Below, piece by piece: positions 1 to 11,935 of a stretch of 64,000 nucleotides of DNA. A program made the position numbers and the translations under genes. Source of the stretch: Ilyonectria destructans (Eukaryota > Ascomycota > Sordariomycetes > Hypocreales > Nectriaceae). The stretch covers positions 2,232,001 through 2,296,000 of the forward strand of contig JAHEWK010000006.1 of NCBI GenBank assembly GCA_020740775.1. Direction: 5' to 3'. A model generated the notes under the pieces. The model did no database searches, was not told the DNA's origin, and was given only the letters and a program-made list of their open reading frames with translations. How positions within the stretch are numbered: position 1 is the first letter of the stretch; the number at the start of each line of letters is the position of its first letter.

Positions 1-3000
1 TACGTCTGGTCGGTAATGTAGGAGGGAGGTACCCAGCAGTAATTACTCCCTGTAGGTGTACTTGGTGCTAGGGGGGAGGGAGGAGCGGCCTGGATTGGCT
101 TGGCTGAGAGCGGACGTTAGCTTGGCTGGGTCTACAGTGCAAAAGGCATTGAGAAAGGGGAATCATGGGGGGGATTGGGCCAGGGAGAGACAGTGAGACT
201 TTTGGGCGGAAAAGCAGGTTATGACACGGTACCTAGCGGTCGGGTGGTAGGCGTTGATGGTGACCAGCCAGCCTCTCGCCCGCTCTCTACGCCAGCCAGT
301 CAGCAGAGCTAGCCACTGAGCGGAATGGGCACAGCGGCGCAAATTACGCAACACCGCTGGCAGTCCAAGCGACCCAGGACGCCAAGGGCCGCAAGTATTC
401 AGCGGTACTGTGTCTTGGGCAAGCTTGGACTATGCGCGGTAGCGTCGAGATCCGCAGGCTGTGCAGTACCTGGAATGCAGGCGCTGGGCCCGCCCATTGC
501 CAAGTCAACAGACCCGTCGCCGGGGACGGCAGGGATTGCGATCTCGTATCCGTCCTAACAGAGATACCTCCGCTCTACCTGTCAAACCCTCGTTTCCCCT
601 GGATGTCTGTCGGGCTGTGCTGGACTGGACTGGACTGGACAGTGAGCGCTTGGCCGGCGGGAGAGCGCGTACACACACGTAAGTATGTACTACGTATGTG
701 TGTCCGACGACGGGTCTGTCTTTTCTCGTCTTGGCTGTGGTGACGCCTTACTCTACAGAGACTTGGGCCTGGAGGCTTTGCGGCGCATGTCCAGCGATCC
801 TGTCGTAAAGCTCCATCGCCGCTTAAGGAAGCGCGGCGACACGATGCGATACGATGCGGCACGATACGACACGGGGTCGGCGACAAGCGATCCGGCGACC
901 AGCGAGACGACAAGCCCGTGATCCACGCGACACCAGCCGCCAGCCGTGTGAGTGCGGGCGTGGGTGCGACATTGTTCGTTTGGGCTTTTCCGATGTATTA
1001 CCTTGGTTCTGACTTCATGCACCCTGCACACCCACATCACCAAGTTGGCCGTCCTGTTTCTCCAGCGCCTCTCTTGGCTTGCTCAACGGAACGAACCCTT
1101 TGAATGACAGCCCGTCGCAGGCGGGGTGCCCAGGCCGAGCCAAGCCTCACGCATACGTATTTCCATGGACCGACTTCGTACTTCGCACTGCAAAAACGAC
1201 AGTCACTCGTCACCACCACCGAGACGGTCTCTTGTTAATTTACGGGAGACCCAGCACCGCAGGCCAGAAACCCACTGCCCAAACCATCTCCCGCCTCGCA
1301 AACCCCCCCGGACAAGACGAGAGCGAGCTGGAGGCTTGCACAGCCCCCCTTGGTGTGCTGCCGAACCCCGATACGTCACACGACCCCTGCTCGCATAGCT
1401 CTTTGTCGCACCCTTCCGCGAGCCCGTGGCCCCGAATGCCCTTTGCGGCGCTCCCCTCTGCGATTGAGGCACTGCAAAGGCCAAGCCAACTGGCTCGTAC
1501 CTTACATATGTAGAGTGTGAGATGCTCTTACATAGCGCATCCTGAAACGGGGAAGTGATTATTAGGGACGAACCACGACGAGTCGGTCAGAGCAGAATTC
1601 GACTTTTCGTATTGCCTCGTATGGCCTTCGCCTGCGGCCTCGTATCTAATACACGCTGACAGGCTGCCACGCCGCCACTCAACGAGTGAGCACTGCACTG
1701 CATCCCGGGCTGGCGCATGTTACCCATCGGCATGTCCGCCGGGGTATTCGTTGCTCGTAAACAAGAGAGAGCGGAAATGCAAACTCATCTCACTTCGACG
1801 TCATGCACATCGGTCCACCACCATCTTTTTCCTTACAATCCTACAGCAGATGCACCTCCCGACAATGAAGAATCAATTCGTCAATCAACCACCAACGAGA
1901 GTCCCCCCCAGCAGGTAGAATCTCCGTTTCAACGCAACATGCTAGTGGCAGCCAGGGTTCATCCATGTCGCGCACGACCAGGGACTATGTAAGCATCTGG
2001 GGCCCAAAAAGCGCCTCTTCTAACTGGCCTCTCCGTACCTGATTGTGGCGGCGGGCTGCGAGAAGGTACTTTCCGGCGCTGTCAGTCAGAAGTCTGTCAT
2101 CAGCAACGTCAGACTCGGTTTCGGTCCCCATCACGGTCTGATATATGTATTTTGGCTTTCTCATGATTGCCTCTTGTTCGTATAGCCTCAGCTCATGTCC
2201 CGACAAGTCTCTCCATCGCTATTTTTGTCATCTCTTCCCATTCCCGAACAAAACCGTACCCACCACCGACAGGTATTCTTCATACCCATGCCCACCCAAG
2301 CCGCCTCTGGCTGCAGGGGCTTCTCGCGCATGGCATTCCCGTGGATCCCGTCCTTTCATCCTGATACCATCAGTGTGGAACCAAAAGTGTGGAATGCCGG
2401 GAGAGAGAAATTGGGTCTCAGGAGGCCCAAGGGAACCAACACTCCTCCAATCCAAGCCTGCTCGTCTTGCTCGCTGTTTGAGGCCTCCATCCATCCATCC
2501 ATCCATCCCCATGCCGATGCCCGTGCCAACGGCAGATGGTGCGAAGTGCATGTGTAAGTAGTTGATCTCTCCACCAAAAACGTCATCGCAAACAAATCAC
2601 TGTCTCCACGGTGAAAACCCATCATCCACCTCTCCTTGACGCGCAACACTGAACCCACTTGGCTGTCACTGTGTGCTCCACGATCGGCACAGAGCGCGGT
2701 TCCGGGCTGGCATCCCGCTCCGCGCAAGATCATCGCCATGCGTTCCTCCCCTTGATTTCGGCCCCAGCATGATCCGCGTCCCATCGGCTGTTTCGCCATT
2801 CCCATCCTCCTCCCCATTGGACACCTCAGATCGTCCGGTTTTGAGACACTGTGAAGGCCTAGTATCTACCGAACCCGTCGGCCTTCGGGTGCGTTTCACA
2901 AAACTACGGGGAAGGCTAAGCTTTTGCTGCACAATCTTAAACAAGCCCTATTGCCTTTTGCACAGTTTAATTCCAAACGTCTAGATAAACTGCATGCCCA

Positions 3001-3179
3001 ATCCATGAATCGTTAAAGAATCCATCTAAATATAGCCATGCCCAAATCCCAAAATTAACCAGTTTACCGTACCGCATCGCATGTGCCCAAAAATATTCCC
3101 ATATGTAGTCGGCCAACCCCGATATTGAGTCATGGCGTGAAGCCTCCTCCCTCATAAAATGCATCAAATACAGCCTCAA
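1..3179. other. Gene-poor stretch with short tandem repeats
   Basis: No frame here looks coding. The open frames are short, overlap on both strands, have arginine/proline/serine-rich composition and match no family I know. The stretch has simple repeats: GGACT about four times near 622-643, a CACGATACGATGCG-like repeat near 838-880 and a CATC microsatellite near 2486-2508. The last few hundred bases before 3180 should hold the 3' UTR of the DUF3433 gene. It could also be the promoter or UTR of a gene to the left of the window. Confidence 0.6.
2486..2508. repeat. CATC tetranucleotide microsatellite
   Basis: About five perfect copies of CATC in a row are directly visible. The tract lies in sequence without a credible gene. 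Confidence 0.85.
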
Positions 3180-5840
3180 CTACAACACATCCCATTGGGT
3201 CTCCCAGGGCTTGGTGCCATCAATGTAGTTGATGCCGTGCTTGTAGGAGCTGGTGAGCTCCTCCTGGTCCACGCCACAATGTGTCTGTCCATCACGGCCC
3301 TTAAACCAACCCAGACCGTACGTCTTGCCATCGTCTAGTTTCTTGACCATCTGGGCGTTGTTGAGTTTTGCCGTTCCCACAAAGTTGTACAACATCTTGC
3401 TCTGGTGGATAAAGGCGAGAATCGATGCAATCGTGTTGGGTTGTCGGGGTAGGAAGGCATGGCGTCGCCGGAAGAAGACGATGCTTGCCACGACCATCAT
3501 ATAGGACAGCACGAAGAGTGTAAGCCCAAGGGAGATATAAAATGACACGACCGTCTCCTGGCCAGAGTTGACCAGTCGTTGTTTCTCTTCCCATTCGGTG
3601 TGGCTATCCGTGCCGAAGCTAATGATGAAATCCTGTCCTTCCACAGTTGCCAAGCTGGTCACCATGATGGTCAAAAACTCGGCCATCACAGTACCAAATC
3701 CGACAAAGAAGACAAGTATATGGCCATTCATAAGAGCGCGGATGGGCATGTATCCGAACGGAAGAGCCGTGTAATCGAGTGTGAGGGTTTTCGAGGGCGC
3801 GTGTCGCTTCGAGAGGATGTAATATGGTTCCATGACACGGACTGCTGTCTCCATGGCTCCCCAACTCATCTTAAGAATAACGGCCAGCGCTGTCACGGCC
3901 CAAGCAGCGTGCTCAGTAATGACGCTCGCCTGGGTGAAGAGGAAGGTCGGGATGAAACCGGCAAAGAGAAACAGTCCAACTATGAATGGGATGCTCCCCA
4001 GTGCACGAAGCGCCAAGGGGTGTGGGTTCTCAGAGAGGTGAGTGCTATCATCCTCTTCGCGATCCTGCAGCTTAGCGCTACCTCCATCGTAAGGTGCAAG
4101 AGAGTTGTTCCGCAACATGTAACGGCGTCGTTTAAGTTTATGGTGGATATCCTTGTGCTTGGCTGTATCCATGTCTTTGAAGTCCATCAAGATATGGGCC
4201 ACGACGGCCATGGAAGCAAGACCGGCAATGCCTCTCACATCACCCTGTAGACCGGATCGCCTTCTTTGCAGCACATAGAACAGGCAACAGCTAAGCACGG
4301 CGCAGAGAGCCAGAGTTGAGGTCAAGAGTCGGGACCAGGTTGCCGCGATATAGATTTCCTTGTCGTGGTCCGGGTGCTCCATCCGCTCTGATCGGCTTGG
4401 GTTTAGGACGACGGACGCAGCCGCGAATGTCGGAACCAGGGAGACGGCCAGCGTCGAAGCAATAGATGATAGGGCGACAGCATAGTGGCCCAGCTTGAGG
4501 GCATGGAACGGTCGGAAGAAACTGATACTCGTAACGTAGTCGACATTGATTGACTTGGAGGCCAGAGCGCCCTCCTGCTTTGATAGTTGATAGTAGGCTT
4601 CCAAACGACGGACTTCAAAATCGGTAAATTGCCAGAAGATGCCATACGAGACGGCACATAAGGTAGGTAAGAACTTGACCATGAAGTACAGACTCGGTTC
4701 CACGTCGTCAGGCGACTTGAACTTTATTATGGGATCGTGCTTGTACTTTTGGTATAGCACCTCCTGTGTGACTGCCAAGAGAATTGAGAGTATGACCAGC
4801 CACAACAAATATGGCCATTTCATCGACAAAGGTTTCCAGTTGGGTTGTGGGTAAAAGATTTCAGTCTTAGCCTCCTTGGTAGGATACGATGAGCGCCGCA
4901 TGTCGTTGACAGACATGGTACTCGGTCCCTCCATACTGCTCAGATCTGTGGCGGATGAGTCTAAAATCACCTCGATGACTTCGCCTCGTCGGTTGGCTTC
5001 GTCTTGTCCCATGTTGCGAATCGTCTCATGGCGCCCCAAGCGCTTGGCGGGGTTTCGTCGCGTGAACGATCTCGACAGGTTATTCTGGCCATGCATGGGA
5101 GAAGACAGGAGATCGGCGTCCCGAACTATAGCTTCAGGCTGAAAACCCATGCCGAGACCTCCAGTGAGCTTTCCCTTGGCCTCCTCTTCCTCGAGCTTTC
5201 TGAGGAAGTCCGCGTCTTGGGCGGTGGTGGGGCCTAGTGCCGCAGTTAGGTCGAATCCGGTGAAATCATCATCTTCCTCCTCGACGATGGGTGCGTATTG
5301 AGACGATTTTCCTGTCGGGGTGGTTCTCATTGGCGTGGTTCCCATTGGAGCAGCAGTCGAGAGGAGTGAGAGGTCATATTCCTCTTCGTTAATGGTGTCG
5401 TGGGCCGGCTGCCTCAAGCTAGGCATGCGACTTCCTCGAGAAGGGCGCCGCGAGGGCGGACCACTGGATCCTGATACGGACGCGTAGCTTGCTCCAGCTC
5501 CATTGGAATAGGCAAATGAACCCGACCACGACGAGCCCCCGGACAAGTAATCGTTGCCGCCATATTGGGGATCCGGACTGGCGGGACCACCAGCATAAGA
5601 ATCAAGAGAAACCATGGATTCCCGTGCGTGCAAAGAAGGCCGACCAGTGGAGTAATCATATTGAGTTTCATGCGCGTCGGGATCAACCGTCATGGCAGAA
5701 ACGCGATGGTGGAGGGGCTGCTGGGGAAGCGGCATTCGCGAAGGTGCCGGGGCATTGTTGCTAGCATCGCTCGGGTGAAAGGGCTCAGAGGCATCATAGT
5801 ATCCGAAGGGCTGTCCGCCCGAGTCATCACGGTAGGCCAT
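3180..5840 (-). CDS. DUF3433 domain membrane protein
   Basis: Single-exon gene of 886 residues starting at ATG 5840. Residues 1 to about 335 are a low-complexity cytosolic region rich in Ser, Pro and Gly, with acidic patches (EEEDDDFTGFDL). From about residue 342 it becomes hydrophobic, beginning WPYLLWLVILSILLAV. Two related halves follow. Each has a hydrophobic pair, then an aromatic-LSK motif (LEAYYQLSK and MEPYYILSK), then a DY motif and a PF..AL..GH motif before more membrane segments. This duplication is the hallmark of the fungal DUF3433 family, which is restricted to ascomycetes and has no known biochemical role. The C-terminal 60 residues are cytosolic and end with KPWETQWDVL. I infer a plasma- or endomembrane protein. 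No introns are visible. Confidence 0.9.
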   Translation of the reverse strand: MAYRDDSGGQPFGYYDASEPFHPSDASNNAPAPSRMPLPQQPLHHRVSAMTVDPDAHETQYDYSTGRPSLHARESMVSLDSYAGGPASPDPQYGGNDYLSGGSSWSGSFAYSNGAGASYASVSGSSGPPSRRPSRGSRMPSLRQPAHDTINEEEYDLSLLSTAAPMGTTPMRTTPTGKSSQYAPIVEEEDDDFTGFDLTAALGPTTAQDADFLRKLEEEEAKGKLTGGLGMGFQPEAIVRDADLLSSPMHGQNNLSRSFTRRNPAKRLGRHETIRNMGQDEANRRGEVIEVILDSSATDLSSMEGPSTMSVNDMRRSSYPTKEAKTEIFYPQPNWKPLSMKWPYLLWLVILSILLAVTQEVLYQKYKHDPIIKFKSPDDVEPSLYFMVKFLPTLCAVSYGIFWQFTDFEVRRLEAYYQLSKQEGALASKSINVDYVTSISFFRPFHALKLGHYAVALSSIASTLAVSLVPTFAAASVVLNPSRSERMEHPDHDKEIYIAATWSRLLTSTLALCAVLSCCLFYVLQRRRSGLQGDVRGIAGLASMAVVAHILMDFKDMDTAKHKDIHHKLKRRRYMLRNNSLAPYDGGSAKLQDREEDDSTHLSENPHPLALRALGSIPFIVGLFLFAGFIPTFLFTQASVITEHAAWAVTALAVILKMSWGAMETAVRVMEPYYILSKRHAPSKTLTLDYTALPFGYMPIRALMNGHILVFFVGFGTVMAEFLTIMVTSLATVEGQDFIISFGTDSHTEWEEKQRLVNSGQETVVSFYISLGLTLFVLSYMMVVASIVFFRRRHAFLPRQPNTIASILAFIHQSKMLYNFVGTAKLNNAQMVKKLDDGKTYGLGWFKGRDGQTHCGVDQEELTSSYKHGINYIDGTKPWETQWDVL

Positions 5841-6368
5841 GGCGCGAGCCGCCGATCATGACGAAGACAATCGAAGGCAGCGGTTCTGCCGGGGCTGGCG
5901 ATGCAGCGTCGAGAGTCGAGCGCGAGTTGCTGAGGGTGTTGGTGAGAGCGGTGGTGGGGCCAGTGACAGGGGCGCGAATGATGCGAGTGCGGTAGCGAGT
6001 GCGGTAGCGAGCGAACAAGCGAGCGAGGGACGGATTGCGAAGCGATTGCGATCAGTGTTGCAGACGGGCAGCAGCGTAACAGTGCAAGAGTGCAAGAGAA
6101 ACGAACGACGGGGCGAGCGAAGGACGAAAGACGAGGGACTAAGGTTGGCGGAGGTTGGCGTGGAAGATGGAGCTGGAGCGAGCAGATGGAATTTCCCCAT
6201 CCAGCCCATGTCAGCCCCGATCCTGTTTCTTGCTCTAGGCTAGGACCTGCCATAGTAAGGCTGGAGCCGCTTTCCGGGGGGCCCCGCCAGCGCTCAACAG
6301 CAAACCAACAGTGGCGGAACGGCAGTGCATGCACAGCTCTAGGCTTGAGCCGGTCGGCTTCCCAGTGT

Positions 6369-6410
6369 CCTCCAGGCTCTCCAGGCTCCCCAGGCTCTCC
6401 AGACTCTCCT
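6369..6410. repeat. CTCCAGGCT tandem repeat
   Basis: About four imperfect 9-bp copies of CTCCAGGCT (with variants ending in CCC or GACT) run head to tail. They lie about 530 bp upstream of the DUF3433 start codon. Confidence 0.7.
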
Positions 6411-7899
6411 TTCTAGGCAGTCTAGGCAGCCCATGGCGCTGGGGCATACCGATCACATTATGCCGGACCTATCGACGGGATCTAGGCCTCTCCAAGGTCT
6501 GAGGGGCTGACCGATAGCGCGCCGCCCCCCTAAAGCCCCGTCCCAGCAACCCCACCAGCGACGCTTCGCAGGCCTTTAAGTGGCCGCCCGGTATTGTAGG
6601 GCTGGCTGCGTGGCCACGCGTAAGTTAGTCTCCACTCGCGATTCGAAACAGTCCTAAAGATATATCTGCGAGACCTGGATGTACTGCGTAGTATGGAGCG
6701 CTGTAGTGTTGTAGTGCTATGATGCTTAAACCAGGGGCCGAGCCATCGCTGGCAATCGGCGAGCGGCCTCCCAGGACAGACACAGACCCCGCGTCTTCAT
6801 TGCGTGCAGGTGCAGCAGCTTCGTCCAGGGCTTACCGCCCCCACAGTCCTTGATGGCGCCCTTAGCTGCTGCATTATCCTCCTTGCCCGGGACTCAGGGG
6901 CGCTGCCGGCGCAGGTTCGCTGGCGTTTGGGCGCGCTAGTAGGGCTGGTGGAGGGTTGCGTCAATGATGGGACAGGAGCACAGTACCGTCCAGGGGGGTC
7001 ATGTCCCGTCGTCGCAGTGCGTCCACTCGGTCGATGCTGGGTGACAGACAACGGATGATGGACGGCGGCCGACTGAAGACGACAATGCAGCCAGCACCCA
7101 GCACCCAGCAGCCAATATCCACTGTGGTGGGGGGCGTAAATGATGATTCCAAGCGCCTGGCAAAGTGTACAAAGTCATCCGCGGATCCAGACATCCAGTC
7201 AACCACACGGACGGGAGATGGCCATTCCGGGACAGCCCTATGCTACTTGTGGCCAGCCGCCTACCGCGGCCAATGACAACAGGTTGTCGCACAGCTGGAC
7301 TGATTAGGGTTGCAGGGTCCTGAGGACCCAGTCGCGTGAGGATGTGTGCTGGAGCTGACCTCTCCCTGAATCTGCGTCAACTAGTCGGTACCTACGTCAA
7401 CTTTCCGCACTTTACTGGACCACACAGCAAAGTGCCGGGTAGGCCGCCCCCAAAAATCGCCAGTTGACGCTGCCGTCTAATTATAGCACCCCAGGCTGTC
7501 GCGCATCGTACAAGAAATGCCGTTATAGGTGACACCGCCATTATTAACTTTACTAGAACGCCCACCCAACCCCCTGCATTATGGCTTTCCGATAGTCATG
7601 CCACGGGAAGGGAGAGACAAAGCGAGTATGCAGGTAACATGAGCATAATGTAGTCTAAGACGCCTACCAGTACCACATGAATGATTGATCATGCACCCAT
7701 AGCAAATGACCAAACTGAGGTGGGTTACCTGCATGCAAGCCGGAACTACAAAATCGATAGTTGCTCTGATGGAGTGTCGCTGTGTCTCAACATTGGATCA
7801 GCTGACTCATGGTCACCCTTCCTTTCATCCCGATTCGGTTGGAGGTGGTTGATTGGTACGTGAAGACGTTGCTGAGTATTGATACCAATACATACTTCT

Positions 7900-8161
7900 T
7901 TGCTATTTGCACGCGAGTACATACTTGAATCCTACAGATACGTATTGACAACTACCTAAGACAGCATTTTAGAAAAACAATTGATGGGACTAAGTCTTAG
8001 CATCTATTCCCTATTAAATGGTTTATTTATCTTCTGTTTATTTATCTTTAATTTATTCAAATGACAACTATTGGCCTCAACCCCGAACGTGTACAATGGG
8101 TTAGGTACAAAGATTAAGCTGCACTTCTGTGAAAGGATTTGTATGTGTGTGCAAATAGCAA
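7900..8161 (+). mobile_element. MITE-like element, copy 1
   Basis: A 262-bp AT-rich block bounded by terminal inverted repeats: it opens TTGCTATTTGCACGCGAGTA and closes with a near-perfect inverse ending GTGTGCAAATAGCAA. The interior shares blocks, in order, with the element at 55240-55491, such as TAAGACAGCATTTTAGAAAA and GATTAAGCTG. No transposase is encoded, and no clean target-site duplication is evident. The size and structure fit a non-autonomous DNA transposon remnant. Confidence 0.7.
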
Positions 8162-8618
8162 TGTGTACGTGTGAATTCATGTTGGATACCCTATACCACC
8201 CATCAAGCGGCTCCAATGAGACTATTCAGCGTGCGCCCAGTTACTTGATGGCTAAATGATGATAAAAATACATGATGTATCACATTCATCCGAATACGGT
8301 AACGGACTCGGCAGGTAGTTACGACACAGGGTGTAATGGACAAGTCTGACACCATATCCGCTTTCACCAACCTCACGATCCTGTGGCACCGAAACGATAT
8401 TTAGCAAGATATCAATTCAACAAGGCTGACAAGCCTCGAACATTATCTGTATTCAACGTGTAACCCAAACAACTCCAAGTCTCATGTTGAGTAGATCCTA
8501 ACCTAGACCCAAACATATGCATTGCCATGTCTATCCCAAAGAAACACTTCGCTCCCGCACAATGGACATCCCAAACAAGTCTTTCATCAAATACGAACCC
8601 CGACCAAAGCATGGCCAA

Positions 8619-9941
8619 TTAGAGCAGGAGATAAGACGACAACATGGCGGTCACCAGGACGACCAGTGACGCCGACTGTCCCGACTGGAGCTGGGGAGCC
8701 GCGCTGGCGATGCCGCAGCAGCTGCTGCGGTTGTACGTGACATTGTTTATATGCGCCGCCACCTCGAAGACGGAACCTGGGAATCCGCCGTAGTTGTAGT
8801 AGTCCACGTTGAGGAAGTTGGGCGCCCGGCCCCAGTCGGTCCGGCAGTTGTTGGCCGACAGGCCCAGGCTGCCGTAGCCGGTAACGTTGTTGGTCTCATT
8901 GAGCAGTGACACGGCTGGGACCAGCAGCTCGGTCCCGAAGACGTTGAACTCGGCGTTGAGGTTGTGGTTCAGGTAGTACAGGCGGTCCTTGGCTGACTCG
9001 GCGCTCAAGTTCGGCGGGCGTTGCGGAGTGCAGGGGAAAGCGCGGTCCACGGGGTCAAATGGTGTCTCCCACATCTGTGAGAACTCATCGAGTAGCCATG
9101 GGTACTCCTTCTGGTCAGCCTCATAGTCGAGGAACATGACGACACGTTTGCCGCGGAGGATCATGTCCTCCAGAGTTGGCCAGTCGTCCAGGGACATGGG
9201 CAAATACGGCGGGCTGTAGACGTATTTAAGAATGCCGGTTTTCTCAATGTATGGGACGTAGAGAGAAGGATGAGAGTAGTTGCCGTTGCCTAGAAGGATG
9301 GTGATGACATCGTAAGGGTGGGTGTCAACCCACTTCCTCACAGTGGTGAGCCACTCGGTGATGGGCCCGGCATCGAGGAGATCACACGACGTGTGACAAA
9401 AGTGAGGCGCTGACGAGTTCGACGGCCATTGAATTTGGGCCTGAAGAAGGCGGATGCCATCGTTGAGCTGTGTTGTCACGCCGAGCTCCTGGTTGGATCC
9501 AGAGTTTCCTGGTCGCACAAAGGGCGAGTTGTGTGCAGCAATGTTGGTGATGTTGCTGTACTTGCGTGTACAGTACTCGACGTGGTTGTTGCAAGGCTGG
9601 GTGTTTGAGGGCTCAGCAGGCCCGGTTTCCGTCCCGGTCTCCGTCCCCGTCCCCGTCCCCGTCTCCGTTTCTGTCAGATTGGTGGCGGTTGTGAACTCGG
9701 AGGTAAAGCTTCCAGTAAAGGTGCTGGTGAGAGAATCCGATTTGGTCTCGCTGGACTGTTTCAAGGTGATTTTGGACGTGTAGGTCACGTATGTGCCGGT
9801 GATTGTCTGGTCGTCCTTGGCTGTCCGTGTGCCATGGACAAAGGTGATGTCTGAGGTGTCAGAGAGGTCGACGGAAATGGCAGCAACATGGCGAGAGCAC
9901 AAGGCCACCAAAGCGGCGAAGGCTGTGTGAGAGACCTTCAT
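8619..9941 (-). CDS. Secreted GPI-type PLC-like phosphodiesterase
   Basis: Single exon of 440 residues. I start at ATG 9941 (MKVSHTAFAALVALCSRHVAA), which gives a good signal peptide; the frame can extend only by a TTG codon further. Residues about 60-120 form a Ser/Thr-rich linker with a TG/TE repeat. The remainder is a PI-PLC X-like TIM barrel. The first catalytic-type His is in NIAAHNSPFV and the second is in the HFCHTSCD segment. The motif RVVMFLDYEAD and the block WETPFDP are typical of this fungal family. The C-terminus ends in a hydrophobic tail (ASLVVLVTAMLSSYLLL) preceded by small residues, as for a GPI-anchor signal. Families of this type cleave or bind phosphoinositol-like substrates, but the activity of the fungal members is unproven. 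It is the first of three PLC-like genes in this window. Confidence 0.88.
   Translation of the reverse strand: MKVSHTAFAALVALCSRHVAAISVDLSDTSDITFVHGTRTAKDDQTITGTYVTYTSKITLKQSSETKSDSLTSTFTGSFTSEFTTATNLTETETGTGTGTETGTETGPAEPSNTQPCNNHVEYCTRKYSNITNIAAHNSPFVRPGNSGSNQELGVTTQLNDGIRLLQAQIQWPSNSSAPHFCHTSCDLLDAGPITEWLTTVRKWVDTHPYDVITILLGNGNYSHPSLYVPYIEKTGILKYVYSPPYLPMSLDDWPTLEDMILRGKRVVMFLDYEADQKEYPWLLDEFSQMWETPFDPVDRAFPCTPQRPPNLSAESAKDRLYYLNHNLNAEFNVFGTELLVPAVSLLNETNNVTGYGSLGLSANNCRTDWGRAPNFLNVDYYNYGGFPGSVFEVAAHINNVTYNRSSCCGIASAAPQLQSGQSASLVVLVTAMLSSYLLL
9630..9667. repeat. In-frame 6-bp tandem repeat in the PLC-like gene
   Basis: A run of CCGTCC-type hexamers, read on the minus strand as alternating Thr-Gly and Thr-Glu codons. 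It sits in the linker after the signal peptide and could vary in length without breaking the frame. Confidence 0.75.
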
Positions 9942-11935
9942 TTTGGACAAGCAGCCAACTGTGGCACTGTCAAAAAACCGCCGAGGCGTTACTGCGAGAT
10001 GCTACTCTGCAGAGATGGCACTGGTAATGCAGGTACACAATGCTGTGAGACGCTGAACGCGGTGCAATGTAGCAAGCTCTGCCGACGATAGAAAGACTGA
10101 GTTTCACCAGGTCGACTTCAGTGAGCCCAAATATGTCCCAAGCGACGAGCCGCCAAAAAGAAACAGTAAAGGTGCAAGACGGGATACGGTATCAATGTGA
10201 AACGATGGCGACCCGAAATAAGAGATGCAGGCAACCAAAGCGGGAGTCCGCGGCTTGATCCCTGCAGGAGAGATGCCAAATGAATATCAGGAGTCGCGAG
10301 AGAAGCGATGGTAACGATAATCACAAGGGGGGCCAGGCCAGTAGCACAGCCGAGTGGAGCAGCAGATTTTGACCGTCAAGATCTAGGCGCTTTCCGTCTT
10401 GAAAAAAGATGATCAGGCCCAGTTTTCCCCAGGAGACAGGCGGGTTGCGATGAGGATGAGAGGGGAGAAGTTAAAAAAATTAAAAAAGAAGGTGTTCGGT
10501 AGTGATCCAGCCGCCATGACATAACCGATGATGTTGTCTTGGAGGCGAGCGAGACGCCGGGGGCACTCAACGGGGGCACTTGACGGGGGCACTTTGGCTA
10601 AGACATTGTGGGCTGGAATCCACTCGGCAAGAAAGTCGGAAGCTTAGCCCTTCAGGAGGAGCCCAGTTGCCAAGACAGATGAGAACCCAGTAGGCGCCAG
10701 GGCCGTCGTAGTTACAGCAGCCGCTTGGACAGACAGTCCAGAGTACGAGTTTGGCCATTCTGATGACCCCGTTTTTACTGTGCTACGTAGATGGTGTTAC
10801 CAAACCCGGAGCGTGGTCGGTGCAACGCGTCATCGCATTGGCCGCAGCGCTGCGGCAGCGACTGGCCGAGTCGGTTGGGCGGCAGCGGTTGTTCAGAGGG
10901 AACGAGGCCGCCAGAGCCGTACATACGAGGCGCCATGCGGCGGCTGCAGAAGAGCTGGCGAGAGGGTCGGAGGCTCAGAGGCCAAGATTAAAATAAGAAA
11001 ACACACATAGCAAGGTCCAAGACATCGGCCCATGCTAGGGCAAATGCCAGGCCATGCCGGGTTGTTGGAAGCAGGGCTCCAGGCGGCGGGCGGCTCTTGG
11101 GCCTCTCGATCACGACAAAGAACGAGACCTGAAGCGCTGGAACATGCGCTGGGTCCCCACTGGAGCCTCTGGAATCCGGCGCTGCCTAGCCAGCCAGTCA
11201 GTCCAGCAAGCCAAGGAGCTGAACGAGCCGAGAGCCGCCGGTAAAACTGGGCGTCTTGGCCGTGGCTTGCACGCCGTCCAAGGGGTTGGCTGCGGTGGAC
11301 GCCTGAGGGTCCTGTCTTACAGGGGGTGTGGGCCCACCGATTCTCGGCACTGCAGGGGGCCGGGGCTTGTGCACATCTGCCCCAGTGGCCGTCCAGGCGC
11401 TGTCCAGTGGGAGCCAGCGGCCGCCCTCCAGTGCCGTCCGGGTGGGACCCTGGCGGCCTTGCGACCCCTGGTGGTAGCTGAGAGCCCCAGTGAGCCCCAG
11501 TGAAAATCGGATCCTTGGAATTGGGATTCTCCTGTCATGACGAAACCATGTCGACCGTCCCATCTTTTTTTGGGCGACCTTTCGAACCCGACAGGGACAG
11601 CTCGTGTTGGTGTCGGGGCGACTAAAACGTGGGCGGCGCCGCGTTCGCAACCTCGCAGCTCCATAACCAACTGCTGCCGTGGCCCGTCGCCACTGACTGT
11701 CATTTTTCCTTTGTATCGTTCGTTGTATTGTCTGGACGGAAGAAAGAGAGCGTGTGATATTGACTGCAGAGCGCCTGGAGCGTGTGGATGACCTTTTCGA
11801 CCCGTTGACTTTGTCGCCTGACCTTGTTGGACAGCACCCTCAAGATTCGGCCCTCTCCACCACGAAACGCACTCGGCGAATACTGCAACACCACAAACAC
11901 CACACATTCTACCATCACCACCGCCATCAACCACC
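9942..11935. other. Intergenic region between divergent PLC-like and SUR7 genes
   Basis: No credible gene. The region is GC-rich with overlapping open frames on both strands that resemble no family. It holds a 13-bp tandem triplicate at 10558-10596 and a short GAGCCCCAGT duplication near 11481-11500. The rightmost 200 bp are pyrimidine- and CA-rich (CACCACCA-type) and should be the 5' UTR of the SUR7 gene. Confidence 0.6.
10558..10596. repeat. 13-bp tandem repeat, three copies
   Basis: Three head-to-tail copies of CGGGGGCACTYRA (last copy CGGGGGCACTTTG) are directly visible. They lie about 620 bp upstream of the PLC-like gene that starts at 9941. Confidence 0.85.

Larger units (their letters stand above)
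5841..8618. other. Long intergenic region upstream of the DUF3433 gene
   Basis: No credible gene on either strand. The first part (5841-6250) is GC-rich and is the promoter or 5' UTR of the DUF3433 gene; it has a direct repeat GAGTGCGGTAGC (5988-6011). A CTCCAGGCT-type 9-bp tandem repeat lies at about 6369-6410. The right part is AT-richer and carries a MITE-like element at 7900-8161. Confidence 0.6.

Noticed and set aside
1079..1513. 144-codon open frame on the plus strand
   Set aside because: His/Pro/Arg-rich and overlapped by frames on both strands; typical of GC-rich non-coding DNA.
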